A stretch of DNA of 22,734 nucleotides, taken from assembly GCA_900541335.1 (NCBI GenBank), contig UQJC01000033.1, positions 1 to 22,734 of the forward strand, read 5' to 3'. Source of the stretch: an uncultured Prevotella sp. Lineage in GTDB: Bacteria; Bacteroidota; Bacteroidia; Bacteroidales; Bacteroidaceae. A program made the position numbers and the translations under genes. The notes beneath the pieces are model-generated. The model was not told where the DNA came from. It did no database searches and saw nothing but the letters and a program-made list of their open reading frames with translations. This document shows positions 8,196-15,293 of the stretch, piece by piece; positions within the stretch are counted from its first letter, which is position 1, and each line of letters opens with the position of its first letter.

Positions 8196-8292
8196 TAAGT
8201 AGGTGCTGAAAATTATTTTATATCGTTCAGTCCAGTTGCTTGTATATACAACAACGCAATTTTATGTATAACTAATTTTCAACACCTACTTA
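8196..8292. repeat. 97-bp inverted-repeat (MITE-like) element, copy 1
   Basis: The left end TAAGTAGGTGCTGAAAATTA (8196-8215) and the reverse complement of the right end at 8273-8292 match at 19 of 20 positions. They enclose 57 bases that contain the perfect palindrome TGTATATACA (8241-8250) and no open frame. If the ends are taken as AGTAGGTG..., a TA dinucleotide flanks both sides, as for target duplications of IS630/mariner-type elements. Size, long terminal inverted repeats and a second related copy at 11566-11674 fit a non-autonomous miniature element. A large structured hairpin RNA is the alternative. No cognate transposase is in the window. Confidence 0.6.
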
Positions 8293-8539
8293 ACCAACGG
8301 GTTGAACTTCTGCGAGTGGACTTGTTCGTAATGGTGTGTCATTACACACCGCATCTTCCCTGTTCCCGTAGTAAGTTTGTTCTTCTGATGGCAAGAATAA
8401 GCAGTTAGGACAGAGCGGTCTAAACAAGCAGAATTGTCTGCTAACAGGTGGGTTGTTCTGCCTGATAGGTTCTTTGTGTGCCTCTCTTTCCTTTGGTAAA
8501 TAACTTTTGGCAAAGCGGGAGTTTGCAAACGAATTGCAT

Positions 8540-8547
8540 TATCTTTG
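8540..8547 (+). promoter_or_regulatory. Bacteroidota -7 box upstream of the DUF4199 gene
   Basis: TATCTTTG matches TAnnTTTG exactly, followed by gcgcc. It lies 44 bases before the ATG at 8592, giving a leader of roughly 37-40 bases. A TTTG occurs at 8522-8525, but only 14 bases separate it from the box, shorter than the usual 19-21, so the -33 element is uncertain. Confidence 0.55.
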
Positions 8548-8591
8548 CGCCTTGTTAATAGAGTCTGAAACCCTCTAATGAAATCCTACTG

Positions 8592-9155
8592 ATGCAAAGC
8601 AATAATGAAATAATTCGCGAGGTAAACCAATATGCGATGCAGAATGGCATTGTGCTGGGACTCTTCGGTATAGCCAGTTTGGCAGTGTTTAAGTGGTCCT
8701 TCTACAATCCGTTTTTCTCAACGCTCTTTATGGTCATGCTGATAGGCAGTCCGGTGTTGGGTGCATTCTTGACGTTTAAGTATCGCCAAGCCTGTGTCGG
8801 TACGGACGCGCCGTTTGGCTTCACTCGTGGCTTTCTTCATGCCTTGTTTACAGGCTTTTATGCTTCAATCTGGGTGGCCTTGTTTACGTTTGTCTACCTC
8901 AATTATTTTGATCACGGTACACTCTTTGCCGCTTATGCTCAATCGTTGGACCGTCCGGAAATGAAGCAGTACCTCGAACAGTCGGGCATGGCCGCTCAAT
9001 TGGATTCTCTGTCAGGGGGAGAAGGTGTACAGGGTGTTGCCCGTACGCTGCAGTCGATCGGTCCGGCTGTCTATGCTTCGCTTTCCCTTTACTTTTCGAT
9101 GATATTTGGTCCGTTCATCGCTTTATTTATCGGATTGATCACGCGCAGAGGGTAA
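8592..9155 (+). CDS. DUF4199 family membrane protein
   Basis: A 187-residue integral membrane protein of the DUF4199 family, widespread in Bacteroidota and without a known activity. Four hydrophobic segments are visible: about residues 18-36 (GIVLGLFGIASLAVFKW), 40-60 (FFSTLFMVMLIGSPVLGAFL), 82-106 (LHALFTGFYASIWVALFTFVYL) and 160-184 (YASLSLYFSMIFGPFIALFIG). A soluble loop at about 107-155 contains a glycine-rich turn (SLSGGEGVQG). The start is the first ATG after the promoter box. In many Bacteroidales this family sits directly upstream of a dolichol-phosphate-mannose-synthase-like glycosyltransferase, as here. That suggests a shared role in lipid-linked sugar handling at the inner membrane, but it is an inference from conserved order only. 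Confidence 0.85.
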   Translation: MQSNNEIIREVNQYAMQNGIVLGLFGIASLAVFKWSFYNPFFSTLFMVMLIGSPVLGAFLTFKYRQACVGTDAPFGFTRGFLHALFTGFYASIWVALFTFVYLNYFDHGTLFAAYAQSLDRPEMKQYLEQSGMAAQLDSLSGGEGVQGVARTLQSIGPAVYASLSLYFSMIFGPFIALFIGLITRRG

Positions 9156-9277
9156 GCAAGTAGGTCGGCACGATTCCCCTCCTTACTTAGTGAGGGACGA
9201 AAAGGGTCTTTGGGTGCTGACGTTATGCAAAGGGCTTCTTCAAGCCTGTCAACGATGTAGATATAACAACCTGTATA

Positions 9278-10243
9278 ATGGAATACAAATATGATATTTC
9301 GGTTGTCGTTCCCCTTTATAATGAGGACGAGAGCCTTCCGGAGCTTTATGCTTGGATAGAACGTGTGATGAATGCCCACGGCTTCACTTACGAAATAATC
9401 TTTGTCAACGATGGCAGTACCGACCGTTCTTGGGAAGTCATCGAGGGACTTGCCGCAAAGAATAAACACGTACACGGTATTAAGTTCCGCCGAAACTATG
9501 GAAAATCTCCGGCCTTGTTCTGTGGATTCCGTCAGGCACAGGGACGTGTTGTCATTACGATGGATGCCGACTTGCAGGATTCACCCGACGAAATCCCCGA
9601 GTTGTACCGCATGATTACCGAGGATGGTTTTGACCTTGTTTCGGGTTACAAGCAGAAGCGTTACGACCCGCTGTCGAAGACCATTCCCACCAAGCTGTTT
9701 AATGCCACGGCGCGTAAGGTGAGTGGTATTCATAACCTGCACGACTTTAATTGCGGACTGAAGGCCTACCGCTACGAAGTGGTGAAGAATATTGAGGTGT
9801 ATGGAGAAATGCACCGCTACATTCCCTACTTGGCAAAGAATGCGGGTTTTGCGCGCATCGGTGAGAAGGTGGTACACCATCAGGCACGTAAGTTTGGTAA
9901 GACCAAGTTTGGCGGGTTAAATCGTTTCGTCAATGGTTATTTGGACTTGCTCTCTCTCTGGTTCTTAAATAGCTTTGGTCTGAAGCCCATGCACGTCTTT
10001 GGCTTCTTGGGATCCGTCATGTTCTTCCTTGGTTTCATAGCCTGTATGATTGTGGGTGCCGTTAAGTTGTATCATCTCTATTCAGGTGATCCCACGATTT
10101 TGGTGACCGACTCTCCCTATTTCTATATTGCCTTGACGACCATGATTATTGGTACCCAGCTCTTTGTGGCTGGTTTTGTGGGTGAACTCATCAGCCGCAA
10201 TGCCGAAGGCCGTAACAATTATCAGATTGAAAAAGAAATTTAG
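9278..10243 (+). CDS. Family 2 polyprenyl-phosphate glycosyltransferase (GtrB/ArnC/DPM1-like)
   Basis: A 321-residue GT-A enzyme that transfers a sugar from a nucleotide donor to a polyprenyl phosphate. The catalytic domain spans about residues 5-230, opening with ISVVVPLYNEDESLPEL and VNDGSTDRS (44-52). The metal-binding D96-A-D98 sits within TMDADLQDSPDE, and HHQARKFGKTKFG follows near 200. Two C-terminal membrane helices (about 240-262 and 281-303) give the topology of GtrB and ArnC. The length matches the family. It follows the DUF4199 gene by 122 bases; that gap contains two small hairpins (9177-9196 and around 9232-9246) but no promoter match, so the two genes are probably co-transcribed. 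The donor sugar cannot be read from the sequence. Confidence 0.92.
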   Translation: MEYKYDISVVVPLYNEDESLPELYAWIERVMNAHGFTYEIIFVNDGSTDRSWEVIEGLAAKNKHVHGIKFRRNYGKSPALFCGFRQAQGRVVITMDADLQDSPDEIPELYRMITEDGFDLVSGYKQKRYDPLSKTIPTKLFNATARKVSGIHNLHDFNCGLKAYRYEVVKNIEVYGEMHRYIPYLAKNAGFARIGEKVVHHQARKFGKTKFGGLNRFVNGYLDLLSLWFLNSFGLKPMHVFGFLGSVMFFLGFIACMIVGAVKLYHLYSGDPTILVTDSPYFYIALTTMIIGTQLFVAGFVGELISRNAEGRNNYQIEKEI

Positions 10244-10259
10244 TGTCTCTTCCTATTCT

Positions 10260-10772
10260 ATGCGATTCCGTTTCAGTCCGCTAGTCTTTTTAGTCCTCTT
10301 GTTGGGAAGTGTAGGTTGTTCTAACATCGATTGCCCGCTTGACAATGTGGTGATGATGCAGTGTAATCTCTATGCGAGCGAGACGGGACAGCCACTCAAG
10401 TTGACCGACACGTTGACCGTCAAGTCAGCAGGGCGTGACACGGTGTTGCTCAATCGGGCTACGGGGGTAAATTCTTTCCTGCTTCCGTTGAAAGAAGGGG
10501 CAACCTTGGACACACTTTTGTTGTGTTTGTCCAACTCAAAAGGTCAGCGAGCCACGGATACGCTCTTTGTAGAGCATGAACCGCATTTGCACTTCGAGTC
10601 ATTAGATTGTCCGGCATCATTCTTTCATACCTTGAAGCGTGTGCGCACCACGTCTCATCCGCTTTCCCAGTTGCCCCTTACTGTTGACAGCGTTTCGCTG
10701 ATCCGTTCTACTGTAAATTACGATGACATTGAGAACCTACGTATTTTTCTTCGCGCTACTTCTAATCACTAA
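10260..10772 (+). CDS. DUF6452 family lipoprotein
   Basis: A 170-residue protein starting at ATG 10260, 16 bases after the glycosyltransferase stop. The N-terminus MRFRFSPLVFLVLLLGSVGC is a lipoprotein signal peptide whose lipobox ends at Cys20, so the mature protein should be lipid-anchored on the periplasmic side. The rest is a beta-rich domain (DTLTVKSAGRDTVLLN, FLLPLKEGATLDTLLLCLSN, DTLFVEHEPHLHFESL). This fits DUF6452, a Bacteroidales family of unknown role typically encoded next to DUF6048. An upstream in-frame start at 10149 was rejected because it lies inside the preceding gene and would bury the signal peptide. Its 3' end overlaps the DUF6048 gene by 50 bases in another frame, implying translational coupling. 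Confidence 0.82.
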   Translation: MRFRFSPLVFLVLLLGSVGCSNIDCPLDNVVMMQCNLYASETGQPLKLTDTLTVKSAGRDTVLLNRATGVNSFLLPLKEGATLDTLLLCLSNSKGQRATDTLFVEHEPHLHFESLDCPASFFHTLKRVRTTSHPLSQLPLTVDSVSLIRSTVNYDDIENLRIFLRATSNH

Positions 10773-11478
10773 TGTGGGCGTTTCTTATGCTCAGCGAGTA
10801 GAGCCCGACAGTGTGCGCCGGGAGCAGACCGCTTCCTCTTCTCAAGTACGTGGCGTGCAATACGAATCGCGTGAAGCGGCAGCTGCCGCCTTGTTGGCTC
10901 AGCAAGAGTTGCCTCTCTTTGCCGGTGTGAGTGTCTCAACCGACTTGGCTGGCATCGTGATGGCTGCGTTCACACCCTATGGACAGTATGAGGCTGCCGC
11001 ACGTATCAACCTGAAGGGACGCTTTTTCCCGCTGGTAGAGATCGGTGTTGGTTCAAGTAACCATACGAACGAAACGACCAACAATCACTACAAGGTTAAT
11101 GCCCCTTATTACAAGATAGGTATGGACTATAATGTGTTGAAGAATCGACGCAGTGGAAACCGTATCTTTATCGGTGCACGTTATGGTTTTACTTCCTTTC
11201 GCTACGACGTCGATGGTCCCGACCTCAAAGACCCCATTTATGGAACCATCCAACCTTTTCATTACGAAGGATTGAAAGGTACCAATCATTGGGCCGAAGC
11301 CGTTTTTGGACTGGAAGCCAAAGTGTGGGGCATCTTGCGTTTGGGGTGGAGCCTGCGTTACCGCTTGCGTATCTACAATAAAAAGTCCGCCATCGGTTCG
11401 CCTTGGTATGTGCCGGGATTTGGTAAAAATGATGGGCACGCAATCGGGGGAACCTTTAATGTGGTATTTGAGTTATAA
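10723..11478 (+). CDS. DUF6048 family protein, probable outer-membrane beta-barrel
   Basis: A 251-residue exported protein with a type I signal peptide (MTLRTYVFFFALLLITNVGVSYAQ). After a polar linker (about 25-65), the remainder alternates short amphipathic strands and turns, for example AARINLKGRFFPLVEIGVGSS, RIFIGARYGFTSFRYDV and AVFGLEAKVWGILRLGWSLRYRLRIY. It ends in a strand with hydrophobic terminal residues (GGTFNVVFEL). That pattern fits a small outer-membrane beta-barrel and the DUF6048 family. The gene starts inside the end of the DUF6452 lipoprotein gene, so the two are almost certainly co-translated and may form a lipoprotein-barrel pair. The function is unknown. A strong hairpin terminator follows 36 bases after the stop. 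Confidence 0.82.
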   Translation: MTLRTYVFFFALLLITNVGVSYAQRVEPDSVRREQTASSSQVRGVQYESREAAAAALLAQQELPLFAGVSVSTDLAGIVMAAFTPYGQYEAAARINLKGRFFPLVEIGVGSSNHTNETTNNHYKVNAPYYKIGMDYNVLKNRRSGNRIFIGARYGFTSFRYDVDGPDLKDPIYGTIQPFHYEGLKGTNHWAEAVFGLEAKVWGILRLGWSLRYRLRIYNKKSAIGSPWYVPGFGKNDGHAIGGTFNVVFEL

Positions 11479-11513
11479 GCTCATCGCAATTCAAACTTGA
11501 AAATTGAAGAAGG

Positions 11514-11561
11514 GAAGCGTTTGGTGTAAAAGGAATAACCCTTTCACTTAACGCTTCTTTT
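11514..11561 (+). terminator. Terminator after the DUF6048 gene
   Basis: GAAGCGTT (11514-11521) pairs with AACGCTTC (11550-11557). The inner part (ggtg...aaagg with ccctttcac) can extend the stem with small bulges, and TTTT follows at 11557-11561. It lies shortly after the stop of the last gene of the envelope group and before the repeat copy at 11566. Confidence 0.68.
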
Positions 11562-11565
11562 ACCT

Positions 11566-11674
11566 TAAGTTGGTGTTGAAAAGAAGTCATATCGTAAAAT
11601 TACGGTACAAGTGCCTAATGGTCTGTGACAGTTATTGGACGGAATGATGGCCTGTGATTTTCAATACTTGCTTA
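11566..11674. repeat. 109-bp MITE-like element, copy 2 (degraded)
   Basis: The segment starts TAAGTTGGTGTTGAAAAGAA, closely related to both ends of the element at 8196-8292. From there about 40 bases align with the inward-reading right half of copy 1 at roughly 80 percent identity by eye, including the shared TAAAATT core. The reverse complement of 11655-11674, TAAGCAAGTATTGAAAATCA, matches the same terminal repeat at 16 of 20 positions. The two ends of this copy match each other at only about 14 of 20 positions, so it looks older and decayed. It fills most of the gap between the terminator and the apbE-like gene and may supply part of that gene's upstream region. Confidence 0.5.
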
Positions 11675-11693
11675 TTACAATACTGCTTATTCT

Positions 11694-12743
11694 ATGACAC
11701 AAACAACAAACGATTTTGTTTCTCCGCCCCGTCGCAAGGGACGCACGCGGAAACGTATAGCCGGTTTGGCTTTTCTCTTGGCCTTGATAGCCGCAACGAT
11801 TTGGATTCTCCAGTATCGAGGTACTTCCACCTTGCGGATAGCCGAAGGCTCTATTTTTGGTACAACCTATCATATTAAATACGAAGCCCCACAGGAATTG
11901 GATGAGGCTATCCGTGAAGAATTGCAGCGCGTAGACAACAGCTTGTCTGTATTTAATAAAGAAAGTACCATTTCGCAGGTCAACGCCGGTCAAAGCCAGC
12001 GAACGGATGCGATGCTCTATGAAGTAGTAGCAAAAGCACAGCAAATTAGCGAGGTGACGCGCGGTGCTTTTGATATTACGGTGATGCCGTTGGTCAATGC
12101 TTGGGGCTTTGGTTTTAAGAAAGGTGCTCTTCCCTCGGCCGACCAGGTAGACTCTTTGCGTGCATTGACGGGTTACCAACGCGTGAAGTTGACCTCCGAT
12201 AGTCTGTTAGTCAAAGAGGATGCTCGCATGATGGTAGATTGTGGAGCCATTGCCAAAGGGTACGCCGTAGACCGTATAGCTCGTTTGCTTCGTGAAGCAG
12301 GCGTGCGTAATTACATGGTCGAAATTGGTGGTGAAGTGGTTACCAAAGGTCGTAATCCGGAAGGTCATCCCTGGCAAATCGGTGTGAGTAAGCCCGCAGA
12401 GGGGAGTAGTCCCCAAGGAGGAGAACTTCAAACCGTGTTGAGCCTGGAAAATGCGGCATTGGCTACGAGTGGTAACTATCGCAACTTCTATGAGCGTGAT
12501 GGCAAGAAGTATGCCCACACGATTGATCCGCGTACGGGTTACCCGGTGCAACACTCTCTTCTTTCGGCCACAGTCATTGCGCCCGATTGTGCTACAGCCG
12601 ATGCGTATGCCACCGCCTTTATGGTATTGGGACTGGACAGTGCCCGTCACATCCTCGCAGACCATAAAGAGCTGAAAGCTTACTTGATTTACGCTGATGC
12701 TCAAGGTAACTTACAGGTAGATGCAACACGCATGCCTAAGTAG
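11694..12743 (+). CDS. apbE: FAD:protein FMN transferase (ApbE family), membrane-anchored
   Basis: A 349-residue enzyme that covalently attaches FMN from FAD to threonine or serine of target flavoproteins outside the cytoplasm, such as NqrB/NqrC or RnfG. A basic N-terminus (RRKGRTRKR) is followed by one membrane anchor (about residues 22-40, AGLAFLLALIAATIWILQY) without a lipobox cysteine, so it is a signal-anchor form. Family motifs are FGTTYHIKY (55-63), FDITVMPLVNAWGF (126-139), DCGAIAKGYAVD (182-193), EIGGEVVTKGRNP (210-222), ATSGNYRNFY (257-266), HTIDPRTGYPV (275-285) and the metal-binding region ADAYATA (302-308). It is full length. No nqr, rnf or other obvious target gene is nearby, so its substrate is encoded elsewhere. 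Confidence 0.93.
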   Translation: MTQTTNDFVSPPRRKGRTRKRIAGLAFLLALIAATIWILQYRGTSTLRIAEGSIFGTTYHIKYEAPQELDEAIREELQRVDNSLSVFNKESTISQVNAGQSQRTDAMLYEVVAKAQQISEVTRGAFDITVMPLVNAWGFGFKKGALPSADQVDSLRALTGYQRVKLTSDSLLVKEDARMMVDCGAIAKGYAVDRIARLLREAGVRNYMVEIGGEVVTKGRNPEGHPWQIGVSKPAEGSSPQGGELQTVLSLENAALATSGNYRNFYERDGKKYAHTIDPRTGYPVQHSLLSATVIAPDCATADAYATAFMVLGLDSARHILADHKELKAYLIYADAQGNLQVDATRMPK

Positions 12744-12763
12744 GCAGGGGCGTGTGATAAGTG

Positions 12764-12810
12764 CAGTTGAAATAGGAACTTGGTATCTCCTATTTCAACT
12801 GTATTTCTTT
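12764..12810 (+). terminator. Terminator after the apbE-like gene
   Basis: CAGTTGAAATAGGA (12764-12777) and its perfect reverse complement (12788-12801) form a 14-bp stem with a 10-base loop. The T-rich tail TATTTCTTTT follows on the plus strand. It begins 20 bases past the apbE stop. The left side lacks the A-run expected for a bidirectional terminator. A 14-bp perfect dyad just before a regulator gene could also be an operator, but the T-tail favours termination. Confidence 0.78.
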
Positions 12811-12850
12811 TATTCCTCAAACACCTCTTCTTATTTATTCCTGCTGACGT

Positions 12851-13513
12851 ATGGATCATGCTTTTTCCAACCGCTTGCTTTGTGTTTCCCTTTTTCAAGG
12901 TTTTAGTCGTTTGGACTTTCTCGACCTGGTAGAGAAAGTGCCTCTCGACTTCCGAACCTTAAAGGCAGATAAACACATTGTGAAGCAGGGAGAGGAGTGT
13001 CATGCCTTGTGCATCTTGTTGAAAGGAGAAGTGACGGCTGAAGCCAGCAGTCCGGATCATACGTATCGTTACCGCGAACAGTTGACAGCCCCTTGGGTGG
13101 TACAACCCGAGTGCTTGTTTGGGTTACACAATCGTTATACCCATACGTTTCGGGCACTGACAGAAACCCAAACGGTCTGGCTGACCAAAGCCATCGTATT
13201 GGATTTGCTTACGCACTATCCGGCCTTTCAAATCAATTTCTACAACACCCTTAGTACTTTTGCCCAAAACACCAAGCAGCAATTATGGCAGATACGACGC
13301 ACGACTGAGGAAGAGCGATTTCGAGCCTTTTTACAGCGTCGTAGCTTAAGACCGGCAGGCAAGAAGATACTACACATCCGCATGGAAGACTTGGCTGTAG
13401 AGTTGGGGGTAACGCGGTTGCGTGTGTCACAGATGTTGGCCCGGTTGGCTTCACAAGGAAAGCTGACTACGTCGCGCGGAGTGATTGAAATACCCGCCTT
13501 AGAAACATTGTAA
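12851..13513 (+). CDS. Crp/Fnr-family transcriptional regulator
   Basis: A 220-residue regulator with the Crp/Fnr layout. The N-terminal cyclic-nucleotide-binding beta-roll covers about residues 18-120 (ADKHIVKQGEECHALCILLKGEVTAE), a long dimer helix about 125-150 and a winged helix-turn-helix about 170-215 (MEDLAVELGVTRLRVSQMLARLASQGKLTTSRGVIEI). The ligand cassette reads PECLFGLHNRYTHTFRA and lacks the G-E...R-[ST] residues that bind cAMP in Crp. It also has no N-terminal Fnr-type cysteine cluster, so it probably answers to another signal or to none. It stands alone between the apbE terminator and pabB. Its targets are unknown. Confidence 0.87.
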   Translation: MDHAFSNRLLCVSLFQGFSRLDFLDLVEKVPLDFRTLKADKHIVKQGEECHALCILLKGEVTAEASSPDHTYRYREQLTAPWVVQPECLFGLHNRYTHTFRALTETQTVWLTKAIVLDLLTHYPAFQINFYNTLSTFAQNTKQQLWQIRRTTEEERFRAFLQRRSLRPAGKKILHIRMEDLAVELGVTRLRVSQMLARLASQGKLTTSRGVIEIPALETL

Positions 13514-13649
13514 TGCCATCCAATACCTACTTAACTACAGGGAGGTTGATGAGCTTCAGATGTTTCTTTGAAAGGCGTAAACCGCTTTAGTCCTTATCTT
13601 TCTAACAGACGAATACTTGTTTCCATCCCTCTATATCAATCAAATCTAT

Positions 13650-14633
13650 ATGGAATATCTGAATAAAGTCGAGGCTATAGCTCGAATGAATGAATTGTCA
13701 GCTTCGCAAGTACCCTTCATTTTTGTTATTGACTATGACGCACAGCGCAGTATCGTTATGCCTGTAAGCGAAGTCAATCCCGAAGAATGTCTCTTTGATT
13801 TCGGTTTAGTGAGCAATGCGGCTGATGCGAAGACTCAGAATAACGAAGCAGTTCAATGGGAGTGCACATTCCCGAGTGTGGAAGCTTACCGTAGAAGCTT
13901 CGAAACCGTAGAGAAATACTTGCAATCAGATGCCATTCAACTCATCAATTTGACTTGCCGCGTTCCCATCCAGACGAATCTCTCCTTGCGTGACATCTAT
14001 TGTCGTGCAGAGGCGAAGTATAAGTTGTGGCTGAAGGATACGTTGGTCTGCTTCTCCCCAGAAATCTTTGTACGTATTGAGGGGGATGAAATCAGTTCCT
14101 ACCCGATGAAAGGAACCATCAATGCCGATCAGCCCCAGGCAGAGGAAATCATTATGAACGATGTGAAAGAGGCCGAAGAACACCAGGCAGTGGTCAAGCT
14201 GATTAGTGACGACTTGAGTCGAGTAGCTGACAAGGTTTGGGTGGAACGTTATCGCTATACGGACTTATTGCATACGAATCGGGGTCGCATCATTCAGACC
14301 AGTTCGGAAGTACGCGGTAAGTTGGCTGCAGATTGGGCTGCTTATGTAGGCGACATTCTCTTCTCTCAGCTTCCGGCAGGTTCAATTACCGGGTATCCCA
14401 AAGCAAAAACTATCGATGTGATTGCTGAGGCAGAGGATTATCACCGTGGTTTTTATACAGGCGTCATGGGATGGTGCGATGGTCAAAGGTTGGATAGCTC
14501 GGTGCTGATTCGCTTTATTGATCAAGAAAACGGCCAACTTTATTTCAAAGCAGGTGGTGGCGTAACCGCTCGCAGCCAATGGGAGCGGGAATACAAAGAA
14601 GTACAGCAAAAGACCTATGTGCCAATTCGTTGA
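13650..14633 (+). CDS. pabB: Aminodeoxychorismate synthase component I (PabB)
   Basis: A 327-residue chorismate-binding enzyme that aminates chorismate to 4-amino-4-deoxychorismate on the way to p-aminobenzoate and folate. Diagnostic residues are PMKGTI at 152-157, where Lys154 matches the catalytic lysine of PabB (TrpE has alanine here). AEEHQAVVKLISDDLSRVA (175-193) corresponds to the family AEH...DL-N-DL block, and EVRGKL (about 220), LPAGSITGYPKAK (241-253), GFYTGVMGW (267-275) and GGGVTARSQWEREYKE (302-317) are also present. It is shorter than E. coli PabB (about 450 residues) and lacks the N-terminal region, as is usual in Bacteroidota. I chose ATG 13650 (MEYLNKVEAIARM) over an upstream frame start at 13617. 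It overlaps pabC by 17 bases, so the two are coupled. Confidence 0.88.
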   Translation: MEYLNKVEAIARMNELSASQVPFIFVIDYDAQRSIVMPVSEVNPEECLFDFGLVSNAADAKTQNNEAVQWECTFPSVEAYRRSFETVEKYLQSDAIQLINLTCRVPIQTNLSLRDIYCRAEAKYKLWLKDTLVCFSPEIFVRIEGDEISSYPMKGTINADQPQAEEIIMNDVKEAEEHQAVVKLISDDLSRVADKVWVERYRYTDLLHTNRGRIIQTSSEVRGKLAADWAAYVGDILFSQLPAGSITGYPKAKTIDVIAEAEDYHRGFYTGVMGWCDGQRLDSSVLIRFIDQENGQLYFKAGGGVTARSQWEREYKEVQQKTYVPIR

Positions 14634-15210
14634 AACCATTCGAATCACCGATGGACAGATTCATCACCTGGCGTTGCATCAAGACAGGGTGGGGCGGACG
14701 TTACGTCACTTTGCTCCGCAGCTTTCGGAGTTCAATCTGGAACCGTTGCTGGTAGACTGTCCGCAAGTGGGTGTATGGAAAACTCGTGTGCTCTATGACA
14801 CGTTGGGGAATGTGGCGGTAGCGTATCATCCCTATGTGTTGCGTACGTTGCACTCGTTGCGGCTTGTTGTAAATGACGACTTGGACTATTCGTTTAAGTA
14901 TGCTGATCGCACTCCGCTCACCGCATTGCAAGCCCAACGGGGAGCGTGCGACGAAGTGTTGATTGTGCGTCAAGGACTGATAACCGATACATCCTATACA
15001 AATGTCGCCTTTACGGACGGTCGTTCGTGGTACACTCCGCGTCAACCCTTGTTAGCAGGCACGATGCGACGTGCTTTACTTGAAAAAGGGGTGTTGCAAG
15101 AGCGTGATATTCGTCCGGAAGACTTGCTGTGCTATAAAGAGGTTGCCCTCTTCAATGCGATGATAGACTTCGGACAGGTGGTCCTTTGTTGTCAGCAAAT
15201 CTCAACGTGA
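14617..15210 (+). CDS. pabC: Aminotransferase class IV, probable 4-amino-4-deoxychorismate lyase (PabC)
   Basis: A 197-residue fold-type IV PLP enzyme, shorter than typical PabC (about 270) but common in this compact form in Bacteroidales. The PLP-binding lysine is Lys94 in YSFKYADRTPL. The block CDEVLIVRQGLITDTSYTNVAF (111-132) is the usual D-E-x-L...G-x-[VI]-[TS]-E-x-[ST]-x-x-N signature, but has Asp124 where glutamate is normal. LLAGTMRRALLEKG (145-158) and EVALFNAM (175-182) complete the family pattern. It would release pyruvate from aminodeoxychorismate to give p-aminobenzoate. Overlap with pabB supports this over branched-chain or D-amino-acid transaminase activity. Confidence 0.85.
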   Translation: MCQFVETIRITDGQIHHLALHQDRVGRTLRHFAPQLSEFNLEPLLVDCPQVGVWKTRVLYDTLGNVAVAYHPYVLRTLHSLRLVVNDDLDYSFKYADRTPLTALQAQRGACDEVLIVRQGLITDTSYTNVAFTDGRSWYTPRQPLLAGTMRRALLEKGVLQERDIRPEDLLCYKEVALFNAMIDFGQVVLCCQQIST

Positions 15211-15293
15211 GTGTCGGCGACTCTTCGTTTTTTTATTTTAGGAATCTCACTTTCATCTTTATAGAAAGACTGTAGAGCCATAAAAATGCAACG

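Noticed and set aside
8286..8528. Minus-strand frame of 80 codons ending in the right end of the 97-bp repeat
   Set aside because: It lacks any recognisable family, its composition is unlike neighbouring genes, and its stop codon falls inside the repeat end. It is best explained as a chance frame.
7282..8591. A known non-coding RNA, tRNA or CRISPR array in the divergent gap
   Set aside because: No cloverleaf, no regularly spaced direct repeats and none of the sequence hallmarks of tmRNA, RNase P RNA or SRP RNA could be found by eye.
12764..12801. The 14-bp perfect dyad as an operator for the Crp-family gene
   Set aside because: The T-rich tail on the plus strand and its place just after the apbE stop fit an intrinsic terminator better. 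The operator reading remains possible but is unsupported.
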